A DNA stretch of 48,272 nt from Candidatus Magnetominusculus sp. LBB02 (GTDB lineage: Bacteria > Nitrospirota > Thermodesulfovibrionia > Thermodesulfovibrionales > Magnetobacteriaceae), in contig JAKOEO010000017.1 of NCBI GenBank assembly GCA_022321325.1, positions 1-48,272 on the forward strand, written 5' to 3'. How positions within the stretch are numbered: the first letter of the stretch is position 1; the number at the start of each line of letters is the position of its first letter. Positions 8,025 through 16,408 of the stretch are shown here, in pieces. The translations under genes were made by a program, and so were the position numbers. The notes under the pieces are model-generated. The model was not told where the DNA came from. It saw only the letters and a list, made by a program, of their open reading frames with translations, and made no database searches.

Positions 8025-9091
8025 TTGAAAAATTAAACGCCATAGAGGAAAAATACGAGGAGATTACGGCGAAACTTTCAGACCCGGCTGTCCTGTCCTC
8101 GCAAAAGGACTACCTGCGCTATTCAAAAGAGAGCGCCGACCTTGAGCCTCTTATCGGAAAGATTCAAAACTACAGAAAGATGCTGGAAGGCTTAGAGGCG
8201 GCAGAGTCAATAATAAAGGAAGCCTCAGACGAAGAGCTTCGCGAGATGGCAAAAGAAGAGATTGACGAACTCAAGGCCAAAATCCCCGTAATCGAGACAG
8301 AACTAAAGCTGATGCTTGTGCCAAAAGACCCGCGTGACACCAAAAATGTCGTAATAGAAATTCGTGCGGGCACAGGCGGCGAGGAGGCCGCCCTGTTTGT
8401 TACTGACTTGTTTCGCATGTACTCGAAATATGCGGAGCTAAAGAACTGGAAGGTTGAGGTGATAGATTCCAACCCAACAGGGATTGGCGGCAACAGAGAG
8501 ATGACCGCCACCATCTCAGGCCACGGCGCATACAGCAAGCTGAAATATGAAAGCGGCGTCCACAGGGTACAGCGCGTACCAATTACAGAGGCGTCAGGAA
8601 GAATACACACGTCGGCGTCAACCGTAGCGGTGCTTCCAGAGGCCGAGGAGATAGACCTGAAGATTGATGAGAAGGACCTGCGCGTAGATACATTTTGCTC
8701 ATCAGGCCCGGGCGGTCAGGGGGTGAACACCACATACTCGGCCATCAGGATTGTGCATATCCCTACTGGGGTTACCGTCCAGTGCCAGGACGAGCGTTCT
8801 CAATTAAAAAACAAGATTAGGGCGATGAAGGTGCTAAGGTCAAGGCTATACGATATGGAGATAGAAAAGCAGGAGAGAATGCGTGCCGACTCAAGGAAAT
8901 CACAGGTTGGCTCAGGCGACAGAAGCGAGCGCATCAGGACATACAATTTCCCTCAAAACAGGGTTACCGACCACCGCATAGGGCTGACGCTTCACAGGCT
9001 CACACAGGTGCTGGAAGGCGATATGGAAGAGATAATCGAGACACTCTCAACTCATTTCGAAGCAAAAAAACTTCAGGACATCGCCGTTTAA
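8021..9091 (+). CDS. prfA: Peptide chain release factor 1
   Basis: A 356-residue class I release factor that ends translation at UAA and UAG. The GGQ catalytic motif is at residues 231-233 ('GPGGQGVNTT'), and Gln233 is the residue methylated by PrmC. The stop-codon tripeptide is P-I-T at 187-189, in 'QRVPITEASGRIHTS'. This is the RF1 class (PxT) and not RF2 (SPF). The coiled-coil N-terminal domain is complete. The start overlaps the DUF1385 stop. prmC, often next in line, is replaced here by a threonylcarbamoyl-AMP synthase gene. Confidence 0.97.
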   Translation: MIEKLNAIEEKYEEITAKLSDPAVLSSQKDYLRYSKESADLEPLIGKIQNYRKMLEGLEAAESIIKEASDEELREMAKEEIDELKAKIPVIETELKLMLVPKDPRDTKNVVIEIRAGTGGEEAALFVTDLFRMYSKYAELKNWKVEVIDSNPTGIGGNREMTATISGHGAYSKLKYESGVHRVQRVPITEASGRIHTSASTVAVLPEAEEIDLKIDEKDLRVDTFCSSGPGGQGVNTTYSAIRIVHIPTGVTVQCQDERSQLKNKIRAMKVLRSRLYDMEIEKQERMRADSRKSQVGSGDRSERIRTYNFPQNRVTDHRIGLTLHRLTQVLEGDMEEIIETLSTHFEAKKLQDIAV

Positions 9092-9092
9092 T

Positions 9093-9752
9093 TTGCCCAC
9101 TGTCTTAAAATTATCAGAAACCCCGGAGCCGATTATCTATGAGACCGCCTTGCAATATCTGCTGGCCGGGAAGATAATCGCTTATCCTACGGAGACATTC
9201 TATGGTCTTGGCGCTGCCTTTGACAACACCGATGGTCTGAAACGACTGTGGGAGATAAAACAAAGGCCGTCAGGTAAGCCATTTCCACTTATCGCCGCTG
9301 ACGTTACTCAAATAGGCGTACTGGTAGAAGCGGCAATTGAACCAGAGGCTATGGCATTAATTGCCCTGTATTGGCCCGGGCCTCTGACGATTCTTTTCAA
9401 TGCCAGAGCCGGGCTGTCGGCTTTGATCACATCTAAAGAAGGTAAGGTTGCAGTACGCATACCAGGCGGGTACGCGGCCCTTTCATTGGTCAGACATATC
9501 CAATTTCCAATAACATCAACCAGCGCTAATATATCAAACGCCCCTCCGGCCTCAGATGCGCAAGGCGTCATTGAGTACTTTGGCAGCTCAATTGACTTAA
9601 TTATTGACGGCGGCAGGACGAAAGGCGGCATGGCCTCAACCATTGTGGACGTATCGGGCGGCCAGATAACGGTTATCAGAGAAGGGGCAGTGGATTTATC
9701 TAACCGGCCTGCGCCTCCGGGACCTTATACGAGTACAAGGCAAGGTCTCTGA
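9093..9752 (+). CDS. tsaC: L-threonylcarbamoyladenylate synthase (YrdC/Sua5 family)
   Basis: A 219-residue YrdC-fold enzyme that makes threonylcarbamoyl-AMP from threonine, bicarbonate and ATP, the first step of t6A tRNA modification at position 37. The core is 'LAGKIIAYPTETFYGLGA' near residue 28, then 'KQRPSGKPFPLI' (the conserved KxR...K ligands), 'WPGPLTILFNA', 'VAVRIPGG' and 'PITSTSANISNAPP'. There is no C-terminal Sua5 domain, so it is the short TsaC form. The start is TTG at 9093, one base after prfA, so translation is probably coupled. Its last 53 bp overlap the convergent receiver/cNMP gene. Confidence 0.93.
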   Translation: MPTVLKLSETPEPIIYETALQYLLAGKIIAYPTETFYGLGAAFDNTDGLKRLWEIKQRPSGKPFPLIAADVTQIGVLVEAAIEPEAMALIALYWPGPLTILFNARAGLSALITSKEGKVAVRIPGGYAALSLVRHIQFPITSTSANISNAPPASDAQGVIEYFGSSIDLIIDGGRTKGGMASTIVDVSGGQITVIREGAVDLSNRPAPPGPYTSTRQGL

Positions 9753-10572
9753 TCTTCTTGTCGGCTCTTCTTAGGCGGTCGCTGAATATGTAGGCAAATT
9801 TCTTATATAATTTCAGCGTGATTATGTCGTCATAGCTGTTCATGATGGCCTTATCAAGCTCAAAAAGCATAGTGTTCTCGGTGGCTACTGCCCTTGCCGA
9901 GCGAGTGGAATCCTCAAGCAGGGCCATCTCGCCAAAGCACTCGCCCCTGTTTAGATGCGCAAGGCGTTCTATCGTGCCGTCTTCCATCTGCTTGCGAATG
10001 TCAATAGAGCCGTCAATGATTACGTAAAACCTGTCGCCCGGTTGTCCCTCGTCAAAGACAAGCTCATCAGTTTTGTAGCGCCTGACCTTGCTCATCCTGA
10101 GGAGTTTTAAAATGTCCTCGTCAGTCATAAAGGAAAAGAAATCCAGCTGTCTTATCTTGGCATAGGTCTCGGCTACCACAGAGGTATCACTCCTTGTGGC
10201 GTCGCTTAATGACTTCTGGACGTCTGTCATTTGAAATGGAAATTTCAGGATTGAGCTTATGCCGTCATTATACAAACGCTTTAATTCGCCGGCGTCAAGC
10301 TCGTCCTTGTAGAGCAGGACTATACGCTTATTGGTAATGGATGTGTTAGATTTTATCATGCTGAGAATGTCCATTTTTGCGTGTGTGATGGTGTCGTGGT
10401 CAATGATCATCAGGTCGCATTTTTCGTGTAACAGAAATTCTATAACGCTTTTGGGGTCGTTGACGATATTAACTGTAGAGTAACCGATATACCGCAAAGC
10501 GCCTTTTGTTACATCGCGCACGGCGATGTCCCGTTGAATGACTATCAAGATACTCAGGGCCTTATTCTCCAT
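9700..10572 (-). CDS. Degenerate receiver plus cyclic-nucleotide-binding domain protein
   Basis: A 290-residue cytoplasmic protein. Residues 1-125 are a receiver-like domain: 'LSILIVIQRD' at beta-1, Asp58 in 'CDLMIIDHD', and Lys in 'SILKFPF'. The usual acidic pair after beta-1 is replaced by I-Q, so Mg2+ binding and phosphorylation may be altered. Residues ~150-270 are a cNMP-binding domain with an intact phosphate-binding cassette ('GECFGEMALLEDSTRSARAVA', including the glutamate and arginine). There is no DNA-binding helix-turn-helix. The ATG at 10572 follows GGAGG and overlaps the stop of the CDF gene, so the two are co-translated. It probably passes a cyclic-nucleotide signal to an unknown partner. 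Confidence 0.85.
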   Translation of the reverse strand: MENKALSILIVIQRDIAVRDVTKGALRYIGYSTVNIVNDPKSVIEFLLHEKCDLMIIDHDTITHAKMDILSMIKSNTSITNKRIVLLYKDELDAGELKRLYNDGISSILKFPFQMTDVQKSLSDATRSDTSVVAETYAKIRQLDFFSFMTDEDILKLLRMSKVRRYKTDELVFDEGQPGDRFYVIIDGSIDIRKQMEDGTIERLAHLNRGECFGEMALLEDSTRSARAVATENTMLFELDKAIMNSYDDIITLKLYKKFAYIFSDRLRRADKKIRDLALYSYKVPEAQAG

Positions 10573-11485
10573 GTCTTTGTCCTCCGTTATCATTATTCCA
10601 GCTGCACTCATCCGGGCACTTATCAGTCATATTGCCGCACGGTTCGGGGTGAATTACCACCTTGCAGTTGTTTAGCTGCGAAGAGATGCTGTTTTCTATT
10701 ATATCCATTGTAGCATGGGCATTTTTGATTGTCTCATTAGCGCACACGGTAAGGTGCAAATCTACATGGCGCTGGCGTCCGGCCTTTCTGGTACGCAGCT
10801 CATGGTAGTCTTTAATGTGTTTTGACTCGGCCTCAAGGATTTTCTTTATGTGGGCAATCTCATCCTCTGGCAGGGAACTATCCAAAAGAGAGCCGATAGA
10901 TTTCCTGGAAATCATCACGCCTTCATAAAATATAAGGAGCGAAATGGCGAGGGCAGCGATGGGGTCAATAATCTGAAGGCCGCTGAGGGCGATGACGACA
11001 AGCGAGGCAAGGACGGCAATTGAGCTATAAATATCTGCCGTAAGATGTGCGGCGTCAGCCTCAAGGGCGGGGGAGTCGGTCTCCTTTGCAACTTTATACA
11101 GATAGCGCGCTACAAAGAAATTCACCACAACCGAAATACCCATTACGGCGATGGCTAAAGATGGCATGGACACCTTACTGCCGGTTCTCATCTTGTGAAC
11201 GGCCTCAAAGGCAATCAACGCTGCGGCGACAATGATAAGGGCAGCCTCGATGACCGCGCTGAGGTTTTCAATCTTGCCGTGCCCGTAGGGATGGTCTTCG
11301 TCTGGCGGCACCTCGGCCTGTTTAATGCTGAAGAAGGCCATAACGGCGGCGGCAAGGTCAATGGCGCTATGAATCGCCTCAGAGATAATGCTGACGCTGC
11401 CGGTAACAATGCCGGCTGCAATTTTAAACAGCACAAGGGCCGAGTTAGAGATAACAGACACCACAGCAGCGTTTTTATTTTTCAT
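10562..11485 (-). CDS. Cation diffusion facilitator (CDF) metal transporter
   Basis: A 307-residue inner-membrane CDF transporter, which exports divalent metals (Zn, Fe, Mn, Co or Cd) in exchange for protons. Six transmembrane segments carry the two metal-site motifs: 'EAIHSAIDLAAAV' (HxxxD in TM2) and 'EADAAHLTADIYSS' (HxxxD in TM5), with 'DEDHPYGHGKIE' between. A cytoplasmic ferredoxin-like C-terminal domain follows ('HVDLHLTVCANETIKNAHAT'). The tail has three cysteines ('CGNMTDKCPDECSW'), which could add a metal site. HxxxD in TM2 is seen in Fe/Zn-type members, but substrate cannot be fixed from this. The gene overlaps the receiver/cNMP gene downstream. Confidence 0.92.
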   Translation of the reverse strand: MKNKNAAVVSVISNSALVLFKIAAGIVTGSVSIISEAIHSAIDLAAAVMAFFSIKQAEVPPDEDHPYGHGKIENLSAVIEAALIIVAAALIAFEAVHKMRTGSKVSMPSLAIAVMGISVVVNFFVARYLYKVAKETDSPALEADAAHLTADIYSSIAVLASLVVIALSGLQIIDPIAALAISLLIFYEGVMISRKSIGSLLDSSLPEDEIAHIKKILEAESKHIKDYHELRTRKAGRQRHVDLHLTVCANETIKNAHATMDIIENSISSQLNNCKVVIHPEPCGNMTDKCPDECSWNNDNGGQRHGE

Positions 11486-11580
11486 ATTTACCTATTTCAC
11501 GGGGTTTAATGCCGTCATTGATAGTAGTATATATGTTATAAAAGCAAAAGCGCAACTGTCGTGGGGTTATCACAAACTGA

Positions 11581-11610
11581 TTGCATTCTTAATTGCGATT
11601 ACTGTATAAT
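11581..11610 (+). promoter_or_regulatory. Promoter placing the start of transcription at the ATG
   Basis: TTGCAT, 18 bp, TATAAT. The -10 box ends five bases before the ATG at 11616, so the transcript would begin at or near the A of ATG. No Shine-Dalgarno precedes the gene, as expected for a leaderless mRNA. Confidence 0.6.
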
Positions 11611-11615
11611 AGAAC

Positions 11616-12011
11616 ATGTCAGCGGCACTGCCGACAGAGATACATGACCTGCTTGAAGCCAAGGTTGGCAAAGAAGAGACCCGCCAAGTAGGGAAAATCC
11701 TTACGGCCTCGCTTGACGCCATCGAAAAGAAGGCAGAGGCCGTCGCTGTTCAAAAGAAAGCTGAGATAAAAGAGGAACTCACCAAAGAGCTTGCCACAAA
11801 GGCCGATATAGCTGAACTAAAGGGTGAAATTAAGGAACTTAGGGCTGAATTGAAAGGCGAGATAAATGAGCTAAGGGCAGAGATGAGAGGTGAAAACAAG
11901 GCGCTGCGTCTAGAGCAGAAGATAATATTCCTCATCCTTGCCTCAATAATCCTGCTGACTAACCCTAAGGCGCTTGAGCTGATTGCCAAGCTGTTTGGGC
12001 TTTCAAAATAG
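11616..12011 (+). CDS. Coiled-coil protein with C-terminal membrane anchor
   Basis: A 131-residue protein, unassigned to a characterised family but similar in plan to DUF1640-like proteins. Residues 1-40 form a helical head, residues ~40-100 a highly charged coiled coil built on repeats such as 'ELKGEIKELRAELKGEINEL' and 'LRAEMRGENKALR', and residues ~105-122 a single transmembrane helix ('IIFLILASIILLTN'). The short C-terminus ends 'ELIAKLFGLSK'. It is predicted to sit in the inner membrane with the coil exposed to the cytoplasm. It has its own promoter and probably a leaderless transcript. No operon partner is evident. Confidence 0.8.
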   Translation: MSAALPTEIHDLLEAKVGKEETRQVGKILTASLDAIEKKAEAVAVQKKAEIKEELTKELATKADIAELKGEIKELRAELKGEINELRAEMRGENKALRLEQKIIFLILASIILLTNPKALELIAKLFGLSK

Positions 12012-12075
12012 ATAGACAGTTTAAGCCTTATATTTATCCACCTTTAAATGACTCAATGCAAAACTAAATATTGAT

Positions 12076-12212
12076 GCTCTCACTCCGCGACAAAAAAATC
12101 ATCTCCTCTCGTCTGTCGTCATTCCGGCTTGTCCGGAATCTTATTTAGATAGCGGATGTGGTGCGGCAGATTCCGGACAAGCCGGAATGACAAAATTAGG
12201 GCCGGAATGACG
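12076..12212. repeat. Dispersed repeat, copy B (incomplete)
   Basis: Contains the full 24-bp inverted repeat: arms 12118-12141 and 12168-12191, loop 26 bp, arm core TTCCGGCTTGTCCGGAA. A partial third copy of the arm end follows at 12200-12212. The first ~90 bp match the right part of copy A in inverse orientation. The CAGGGC ends of copies A, C and D are absent, so this copy is truncated or diverged. No gene lies between it and the coiled-coil gene. Confidence 0.75.
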
Positions 12213-12404
12213 GGTTAAGATCAAACTCAATATTCATCTCTGCGAAGTTCAGCTATAAATATCGTGGAGTGACATTAATTCCATTAGCTCTCATAAATCT
12301 AAATTTTAATAAAATGTAAAAGTGTATCAACAAAGATGAGGACTGGAAAATATAGCTTTTACAATAGCTGGGCTATGATTAATTAATGAATTAATAACTT
12401 ATGA

Positions 12405-12809
12405 TGTTACTCTAAGGTAACACATGCTATCATTGACTATAGGGCAATCATTACGAATAAATATAGTAGGTTTTGGGAAGTAGAAGTAAGTATATCAATC
12501 AACGAAAATATTATTTTAAGACCGTGGGAAAAGTGGAAAGATTGGAAAGATTCGAAAGATGATAAAAAAAATCCAAGCTGGTGGACAGCTTACAATGACG
12601 TTAAACATCAACGAGACAAACATTATACAAAGGCAACATTAGAAAACGCCTTAAATTCACTTGCTGGGTTAATGATAGGTCTGCTTTATTATTATCATAT
12701 GCAAGATTCCAATTGGTATACAACTCTGAGTCCAAGACTTCTTATCCCGAAGCATTATGGTGATTATGAATATGGCTCGATTGGTTGGACATGGACACCT
12801 CTGGTTTAA
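12405..12809 (+). pseudogene. Startless coding remnant, 134 codons
   Basis: An uninterrupted frame with protein-like composition but no ATG, GTG or TTG in its first 85 codons. It reads '...NKYSRFWEVEVSISI', then 'NPSWWTAYNDVKHQRDKHY', 'ATLENALNSLAGLMIGLLYY', and ends 'GSIGWTWTPLV'. The W-W-x-A-Y-N-x-x-K-H motif followed by a helical 'NALNSLAGL' segment resembles a widespread uncharacterised family with a C-terminal 'WW(T/K)xYNxxKH' box, which I recall only as hypothetical. The 5' part and start are missing, so this is the 3' end of a gene whose front was lost, next to a repeat copy. Base composition is more AT-rich than in the neighbours. Confidence 0.6.
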
Positions 12810-12826
12810 GTTGAAAATAACCTAAA

Positions 12827-13480
12827 TTATTTAAACTCAAGCCCGCGGCGTTCGTGCCAGTCCCGCGGGTCTGCAAGGTAGTTCTCTATTTCGTTTTGTG
12901 TATCGCCTTCGATTAGCCCCGCGTTTGACCAGTCGGCTATCGCGCCTTTTAGTGCGCAGAGAGGGTGAAGCTCTACATCTATTTTCCTTAGAAAATCGCG
13001 GCCTCCCTGTTCTCTGTCAAACACTACCAGCGTGTCGCTTATATGCGCGCCAGCCGTTCTTACAGCATTTACAAAACCCTCCTTGCTCTTGCCGTCCGTT
13101 ATTAAGTCCTCAACCAGCAGTACCCTGTCACCTTCCTTTAATACGCCCTCAATCAAGGAACCCATACCATATCCCTTGGGCTTCTTCCTTATATATGCCA
13201 TCGGCTTTGAAAGCCTGCCGGCAATGTAGGCCGCAAACGGTATGCCGGCTGTCTCGCCGCCCGCTACAACGTCAAACTCTAATCCCTTCGAGTCACACAC
13301 ATAGTGGCTTAGAGCGGCAATTATATCCATCGCCGCCGCATGAGAGATAAGCGCCCGGCAGTTGATATAAAGCGGGCTGTAATTGCCTGAGGCAAGCTGA
13401 AACGGCCTCTCTACAGAGACCTTCACCGCCTTCGTCTCCCATAACAGCCTCGCCATCATTGCCCGTATTAACGAGTCCAT
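12827..13480 (-). CDS. pyrE: Orotate phosphoribosyltransferase
   Basis: A 217-residue enzyme that joins orotate to PRPP to make orotidine 5'-phosphate in pyrimidine synthesis, in the cytoplasm. The PRPP-binding motif is 'VLLVEDLITDGKSKEGF' at about residue 120. Upstream are 'FQLASGNYSPLYINCR' (the orotate/PRPP site), 'DVVAGGETAGIPFAA', and 'AYIRKKPKGYGMGSLIEG' (the flexible catalytic loop with lysines). Length fits the family. The ATG is at 13480 and the gene is transcribed away from the nuo operon, sharing a 242-bp intergenic region. Confidence 0.93.
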   Translation of the reverse strand: MDSLIRAMMARLLWETKAVKVSVERPFQLASGNYSPLYINCRALISHAAAMDIIAALSHYVCDSKGLEFDVVAGGETAGIPFAAYIAGRLSKPMAYIRKKPKGYGMGSLIEGVLKEGDRVLLVEDLITDGKSKEGFVNAVRTAGAHISDTLVVFDREQGGRDFLRKIDVELHPLCALKGAIADWSNAGLIEGDTQNEIENYLADPRDWHERRGLEFK

Positions 13481-13566
13481 GGTAATGACGTTAACAAAAA
13501 ACGGATGATTAATTCAAGTGCGCCTGCATGGCGATTAACCCGGACTGTCTTATGAAATCACACTGC

Positions 13567-13580
13567 GTGATATATATCAC
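13567..13580. promoter_or_regulatory. CRP/FNR-family-like operator upstream of nuoA
   Basis: A perfect 14-bp palindrome GTGATATATATCAC, fitting the CRP/FNR-family plan GTGA-N6-TCAC. Its centre is about 78 bp before the inferred nuo transcription start and about 90 bp before pyrE, so it could serve either gene. The regulator is unknown. Confidence 0.5.
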
Positions 13581-13615
13581 CCGAATATTTAGTAATATTT
13601 TTTTTAAATTAGTTG

Positions 13616-13645
13616 TTGACAATGTATAAATCGTTGGTGTTTAAT
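13616..13645 (+). promoter_or_regulatory. Main nuo operon promoter
   Basis: TTGACA (perfect -35), 18 bp, TTTAAT (-10, one mismatch). The inferred start near 13652 leaves a leader of about 70 nt before nuoA. Confidence 0.6.
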
Positions 13646-13654
13646 ATTGCAGTG

Positions 13655-13676
13655 GACGCGGGCGTAAGCCCGGGTC
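13655..13676 (+). promoter_or_regulatory. Hairpin in the nuo leader
   Basis: An inverted repeat with core GGGC-GTAA-GCCC, flanked by GACGC and GGGTC, near the 5' end of the expected transcript. It may stabilise the long mRNA; there is no T-run, so it is not a terminator. Confidence 0.4.
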
Positions 13677-13722
13677 ATTAAAATTCGCGCCGTATGCGCG
13701 TGTAAAGCGAGGGTGGCTGCAT

Positions 13723-14094
13723 ATGCCTGGTACGTATACGCCGGTTGGTTATTTACCGATACTGATTTTCATGATTATCGCGTTTGGTTTTGGCCTCGGC
13801 AATCTCCTGTTTGGTTTTTTTCTACGGCCAAGGCGGCCATATGACGAAAAGCTCTCTACGTATGAGTCCGGTATGCCTCCTGAGGGCGAGCCTCGACAGA
13901 AGTTCTCCGTTCAATACTACATAATAGCTATATTGTTTGTCGTGTTTGATGTTGAAGCAGTGTTTCTTTACCCGTGGGCTGTGTCGTTTGACAAGATTGG
14001 CCTTTACGCCTTCATTGAGATGATATTGTTCATCGTGGTGCTGGTAGTAGGATATGTATATGCGTGGAGGAAAGATGCCTTTATCTGGGAATAA
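13723..14094 (+). CDS. nuoA: NADH-quinone oxidoreductase subunit A
   Basis: A 123-residue membrane subunit of complex I, at the junction of the peripheral and membrane arms. Three transmembrane helices are visible. The loop after the first helix carries 'YDEKLSTYESGMPPEGEPRQ' (conserved ESG), followed by 'YYIIAILFVVFDVEAVFLYPWA' read in two parts, with the conserved FDVE. It is the first gene of the operon. The ATG at 13723 follows GAGGGTGG at 7-8 bases. Confidence 0.96.
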   Translation: MPGTYTPVGYLPILIFMIIAFGFGLGNLLFGFFLRPRRPYDEKLSTYESGMPPEGEPRQKFSVQYYIIAILFVVFDVEAVFLYPWAVSFDKIGLYAFIEMILFIVVLVVGYVYAWRKDAFIWE

Positions 14095-14124
14095 CGTACT
14101 TATTAAAAACTTGGGCAGGACGCT

Positions 14125-14646
14125 ATGCTGATTGACTCGACGCTTGGGCTTGTTGACGTAGAGGAGGGGATTAAGGTTATCCCCGGCGCTAATACGATAA
14201 TTACTACGCTGGATAAGTTTATAAACTGGGGCAGGGAGTCCTCCCTGTGGCCTGTAACGTTTGGCCTTGCCTGCTGTGCAATAGAGATGATGGCCTGCGG
14301 TTCGAGCCACTATGACCTTGACCGTCTTGGAATAATTTTCAGGGGGTCGCCGCGCCAGGCCGACTGCATGATTGTGGCCGGAACCGTAACAAAGAAGATG
14401 GCCCCTGTTGTAAGGAAGGTCTATGATCAGCTTCCTGAACCGAGATATGTCATCGCAATGGGAAGCTGCGCATGTTCAGGCAATGTGTACAGAAGCTATA
14501 GCGTTGTGCAAGGCTGTGATACATTCCTTCCGGTTGATGTATATGTGCCGGGCTGTCCACCGAGGCCGGAGGCGCTTTATGACGGCATTATCAGACTTCA
14601 GGAGATTATCAGCAAAGAGAGGATGCGGTGGAGCCCAATCAGATAG
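14125..14646 (+). CDS. nuoB: NADH-quinone oxidoreductase subunit B (cluster N2)
   Basis: A 173-residue peripheral-arm subunit that binds the terminal [4Fe-4S] cluster N2, which reduces quinone. The ligands are the tandem Cys50-Cys51 ('[11 protein letters not shown]'), Cys115 ('MGSCACSG') and Cys144 ('[11 protein letters not shown]'), with the spacing seen in E. coli. The ATG at 14125 lies 30 bp after nuoA. Its last 19 bp overlap the start of nuoC. Confidence 0.97.
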   Translation: MLIDSTLGLVDVEEGIKVIPGANTIITTLDKFINWGRESSLWPVTFGLACCAIEMMACGSSHYDLDRLGIIFRGSPRQADCMIVAGTVTKKMAPVVRKVYDQLPEPRYVIAMGSCACSGNVYRSYSVVQGCDTFLPVDVYVPGCPPRPEALYDGIIRLQEIISKERMRWSPIR

Positions 14647-15161
14647 CCGAGTCGCTGAAGGGCGAATTCACCGGCGAGGTCGTCGCTGTAAAAGAGTTTC
14701 GCGGTCAGACCGGCATTACTTTAAAAAAAGACAGACTGCTTGATATAGCGCGCCGCCTGCACGACGCCCCGGAGTTCAGCTTTGATTTTCTCAGAGATAT
14801 ATGCGGCGTAGATTTTAAGAAGATAAAGACCCCGCGGTTTGAGGTTGTGTATAATCTGTATTCGATGACACACAGGCATGCGTTACGGCTGAATGTTCAG
14901 GTAGAAATAAAAGAGTTTGTACCCAGTGTCACCAGTGTATGGAAAACTGCGGACTGGCATGAAAGGGAGTGCTTCGATATGTTTGGCATTGTCTTTGACG
15001 GGCATCCGGATTTAAGAAGAATTCTTATGCCTGAGGACTGGGCAGGTCATCCGATGAGAAAGGATTACCCGGTTGCAGGCCATGAGGATGAGGAATGGCC
15101 AGGCTTTAGGGATGTACTTAAAAAGGCGGAAGACTTCAAAAAATTTGGCTGGTATAAGTGA
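14628..15161 (+). CDS. nuoC: NADH-quinone oxidoreductase subunit C
   Basis: A 177-residue peripheral subunit of the 30-kDa family. It shows '[14 protein letters not shown]', '[20 protein letters not shown]' and the signature '[34 protein letters not shown]', here noted by its core [10 protein letters not shown] and the RRILMPEDW end near residue 130. The C-terminal 'GHPMRKDYP' is complete. It is separate from NuoD, not fused as in E. coli. The start is GTG at 14628, inside the nuoB 3' end and preceded by AGAGAGG. Confidence 0.96.
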   Translation: MEPNQIAESLKGEFTGEVVAVKEFRGQTGITLKKDRLLDIARRLHDAPEFSFDFLRDICGVDFKKIKTPRFEVVYNLYSMTHRHALRLNVQVEIKEFVPSVTSVWKTADWHERECFDMFGIVFDGHPDLRRILMPEDWAGHPMRKDYPVAGHEDEEWPGFRDVLKKAEDFKKFGWYK

Positions 15162-15162
15162 T

Positions 15163-16350
15163 ATGGATAAGACTATAAAGACGCAAGAGATGGTTCTTAA
15201 TATGGGGCCGCAGCACCCGTCAACGCACGGCGTTCTCCGCCTGAGGCTTGAGGTAAGCGGCGAGACAGTGGTTAAGTGCACCCCGTTTGTGGGTTATCTG
15301 CACCGTGGCACCGAGAAACTTGCCGAGGGGATGACGTATCTTCAGGCAATCCCTCTGATGGACAGGCTTGACTATATATCTTCGATGACAAACGATGTTG
15401 GTTACTGCATAGCGGTTGAAAGATTATTCGACATTAACCCGCCTCTTAGGGCAAAGTATATTCGCACAATGGTCTCTGAGGTTTCAAGAATTTCAAGCCA
15501 CCTGCTTTGGCTGGCAACGCATGCCCTTGACATCGGGGCAATGACCGTGTTTCTATATGCGTTCAGAGAAAGGGAACGTATATTGGAACTCTTTGAGATG
15601 CTCTGCGGCGCGAGGCTCACTGTAACTTACCCGCGCATTGGCGGCGTAAGAAACGACGTAACGCAGGAGTTTATTGACACGCTTTACCAGTTTACGGAAG
15701 AGTTTCCGGATAAGATAAAAGAGTATGAGACGCTGATTAATGTTAATAGAATATGGCTAAAGCGAACCGTCGGCATAGGGGTTATATCGGGCGAGGAGGC
15801 TGTTAACTATGGCCTTACCGGTGCGGCGCTGCGCGGAAGCGGCGTTGATTATGATATACGCAAGCACTTTCCATATGATGCGTATGACCTTGTGAATTTT
15901 GAAGTCCCCATAGGTAAAAACGGAGATGTCTATGACAGGTATCTCTGCCGCATGGAAGAGATGAGGCAGTCAAACAGCATTATCAGGCAGTGTATTGAGG
16001 CTCTGCCCACAGGTCCGATAATGACCTCTGATTCGCCAAAATACACCTTGCCGCCAAAGGACAAGGTACTCAATAATATGGAGTCGCTGATTCACCATTT
16101 CACGTTGATAACAAAGGGCCCGATGACCGCCCCGCAAGGCGAGGTGTATGTTGCCACAGAGGTGCCTAAAGGCGAGCTGGGGTTTTATATCATAAGCGAC
16201 GGCACTGGGAAGCCCTATCGGATGAGAGTAAGGTCTCCGTCCTTTGTACACGTCTCAGCATTGCCGAGGCTTTGTCAGGGCGGCATGATAGCGGATGTTG
16301 TGGCCAATATTGGCTCTATTGATGTTGTCTTAGGTGAATGTGACAGGTAA
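15163..16350 (+). CDS. nuoD: NADH-quinone oxidoreductase subunit D
   Basis: A 395-residue peripheral subunit (49-kDa family) that, with NuoB, forms the quinone-binding cavity. The N-terminus is '[20 protein letters not shown]' and the quinone-site loop '[20 protein letters not shown]' follows. '[14 protein letters not shown]' and the C-terminal '[13 protein letters not shown]' are complete and end in the usual D-R. The conserved quinone-site histidine (GPQHPSTHG) is present. The ATG at 15163 directly follows nuoC; an upstream in-frame start at 15073 would overlap nuoC by 89 bp and is rejected. After this gene the operon is interrupted by a cNMP-binding-like gene. Confidence 0.97.
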   Translation: MDKTIKTQEMVLNMGPQHPSTHGVLRLRLEVSGETVVKCTPFVGYLHRGTEKLAEGMTYLQAIPLMDRLDYISSMTNDVGYCIAVERLFDINPPLRAKYIRTMVSEVSRISSHLLWLATHALDIGAMTVFLYAFRERERILELFEMLCGARLTVTYPRIGGVRNDVTQEFIDTLYQFTEEFPDKIKEYETLINVNRIWLKRTVGIGVISGEEAVNYGLTGAALRGSGVDYDIRKHFPYDAYDLVNFEVPIGKNGDVYDRYLCRMEEMRQSNSIIRQCIEALPTGPIMTSDSPKYTLPPKDKVLNNMESLIHHFTLITKGPMTAPQGEVYVATEVPKGELGFYIISDGTGKPYRMRVRSPSFVHVSALPRLCQGGMIADVVANIGSIDVVLGECDR

Positions 16351-16353
16351 GCT

Positions 16354-16383
16354 TTGATATCGTAACTGATTGATAGGTATAAA
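16354..16383 (+). promoter_or_regulatory. Candidate internal promoter between nuoD and the cNMP-like gene
   Basis: TTGATA, 18 bp, TATAAA in the only sizeable gap (58 bp) of the first half of the operon. It could allow the cNMP-like gene and nuoE-N to be expressed separately from nuoA-D. Confidence 0.5.
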
Positions 16384-16408
16384 ATACAGATAGTTCAGGG
16401 GTAGTGTT

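Noticed and set aside
12118-12191. Inverted repeat of copy B read as a rho-independent terminator of the coiled-coil gene
   Set aside because: It is 107 bp past the stop, has no T-run and is shared by other repeat copies in unrelated contexts.
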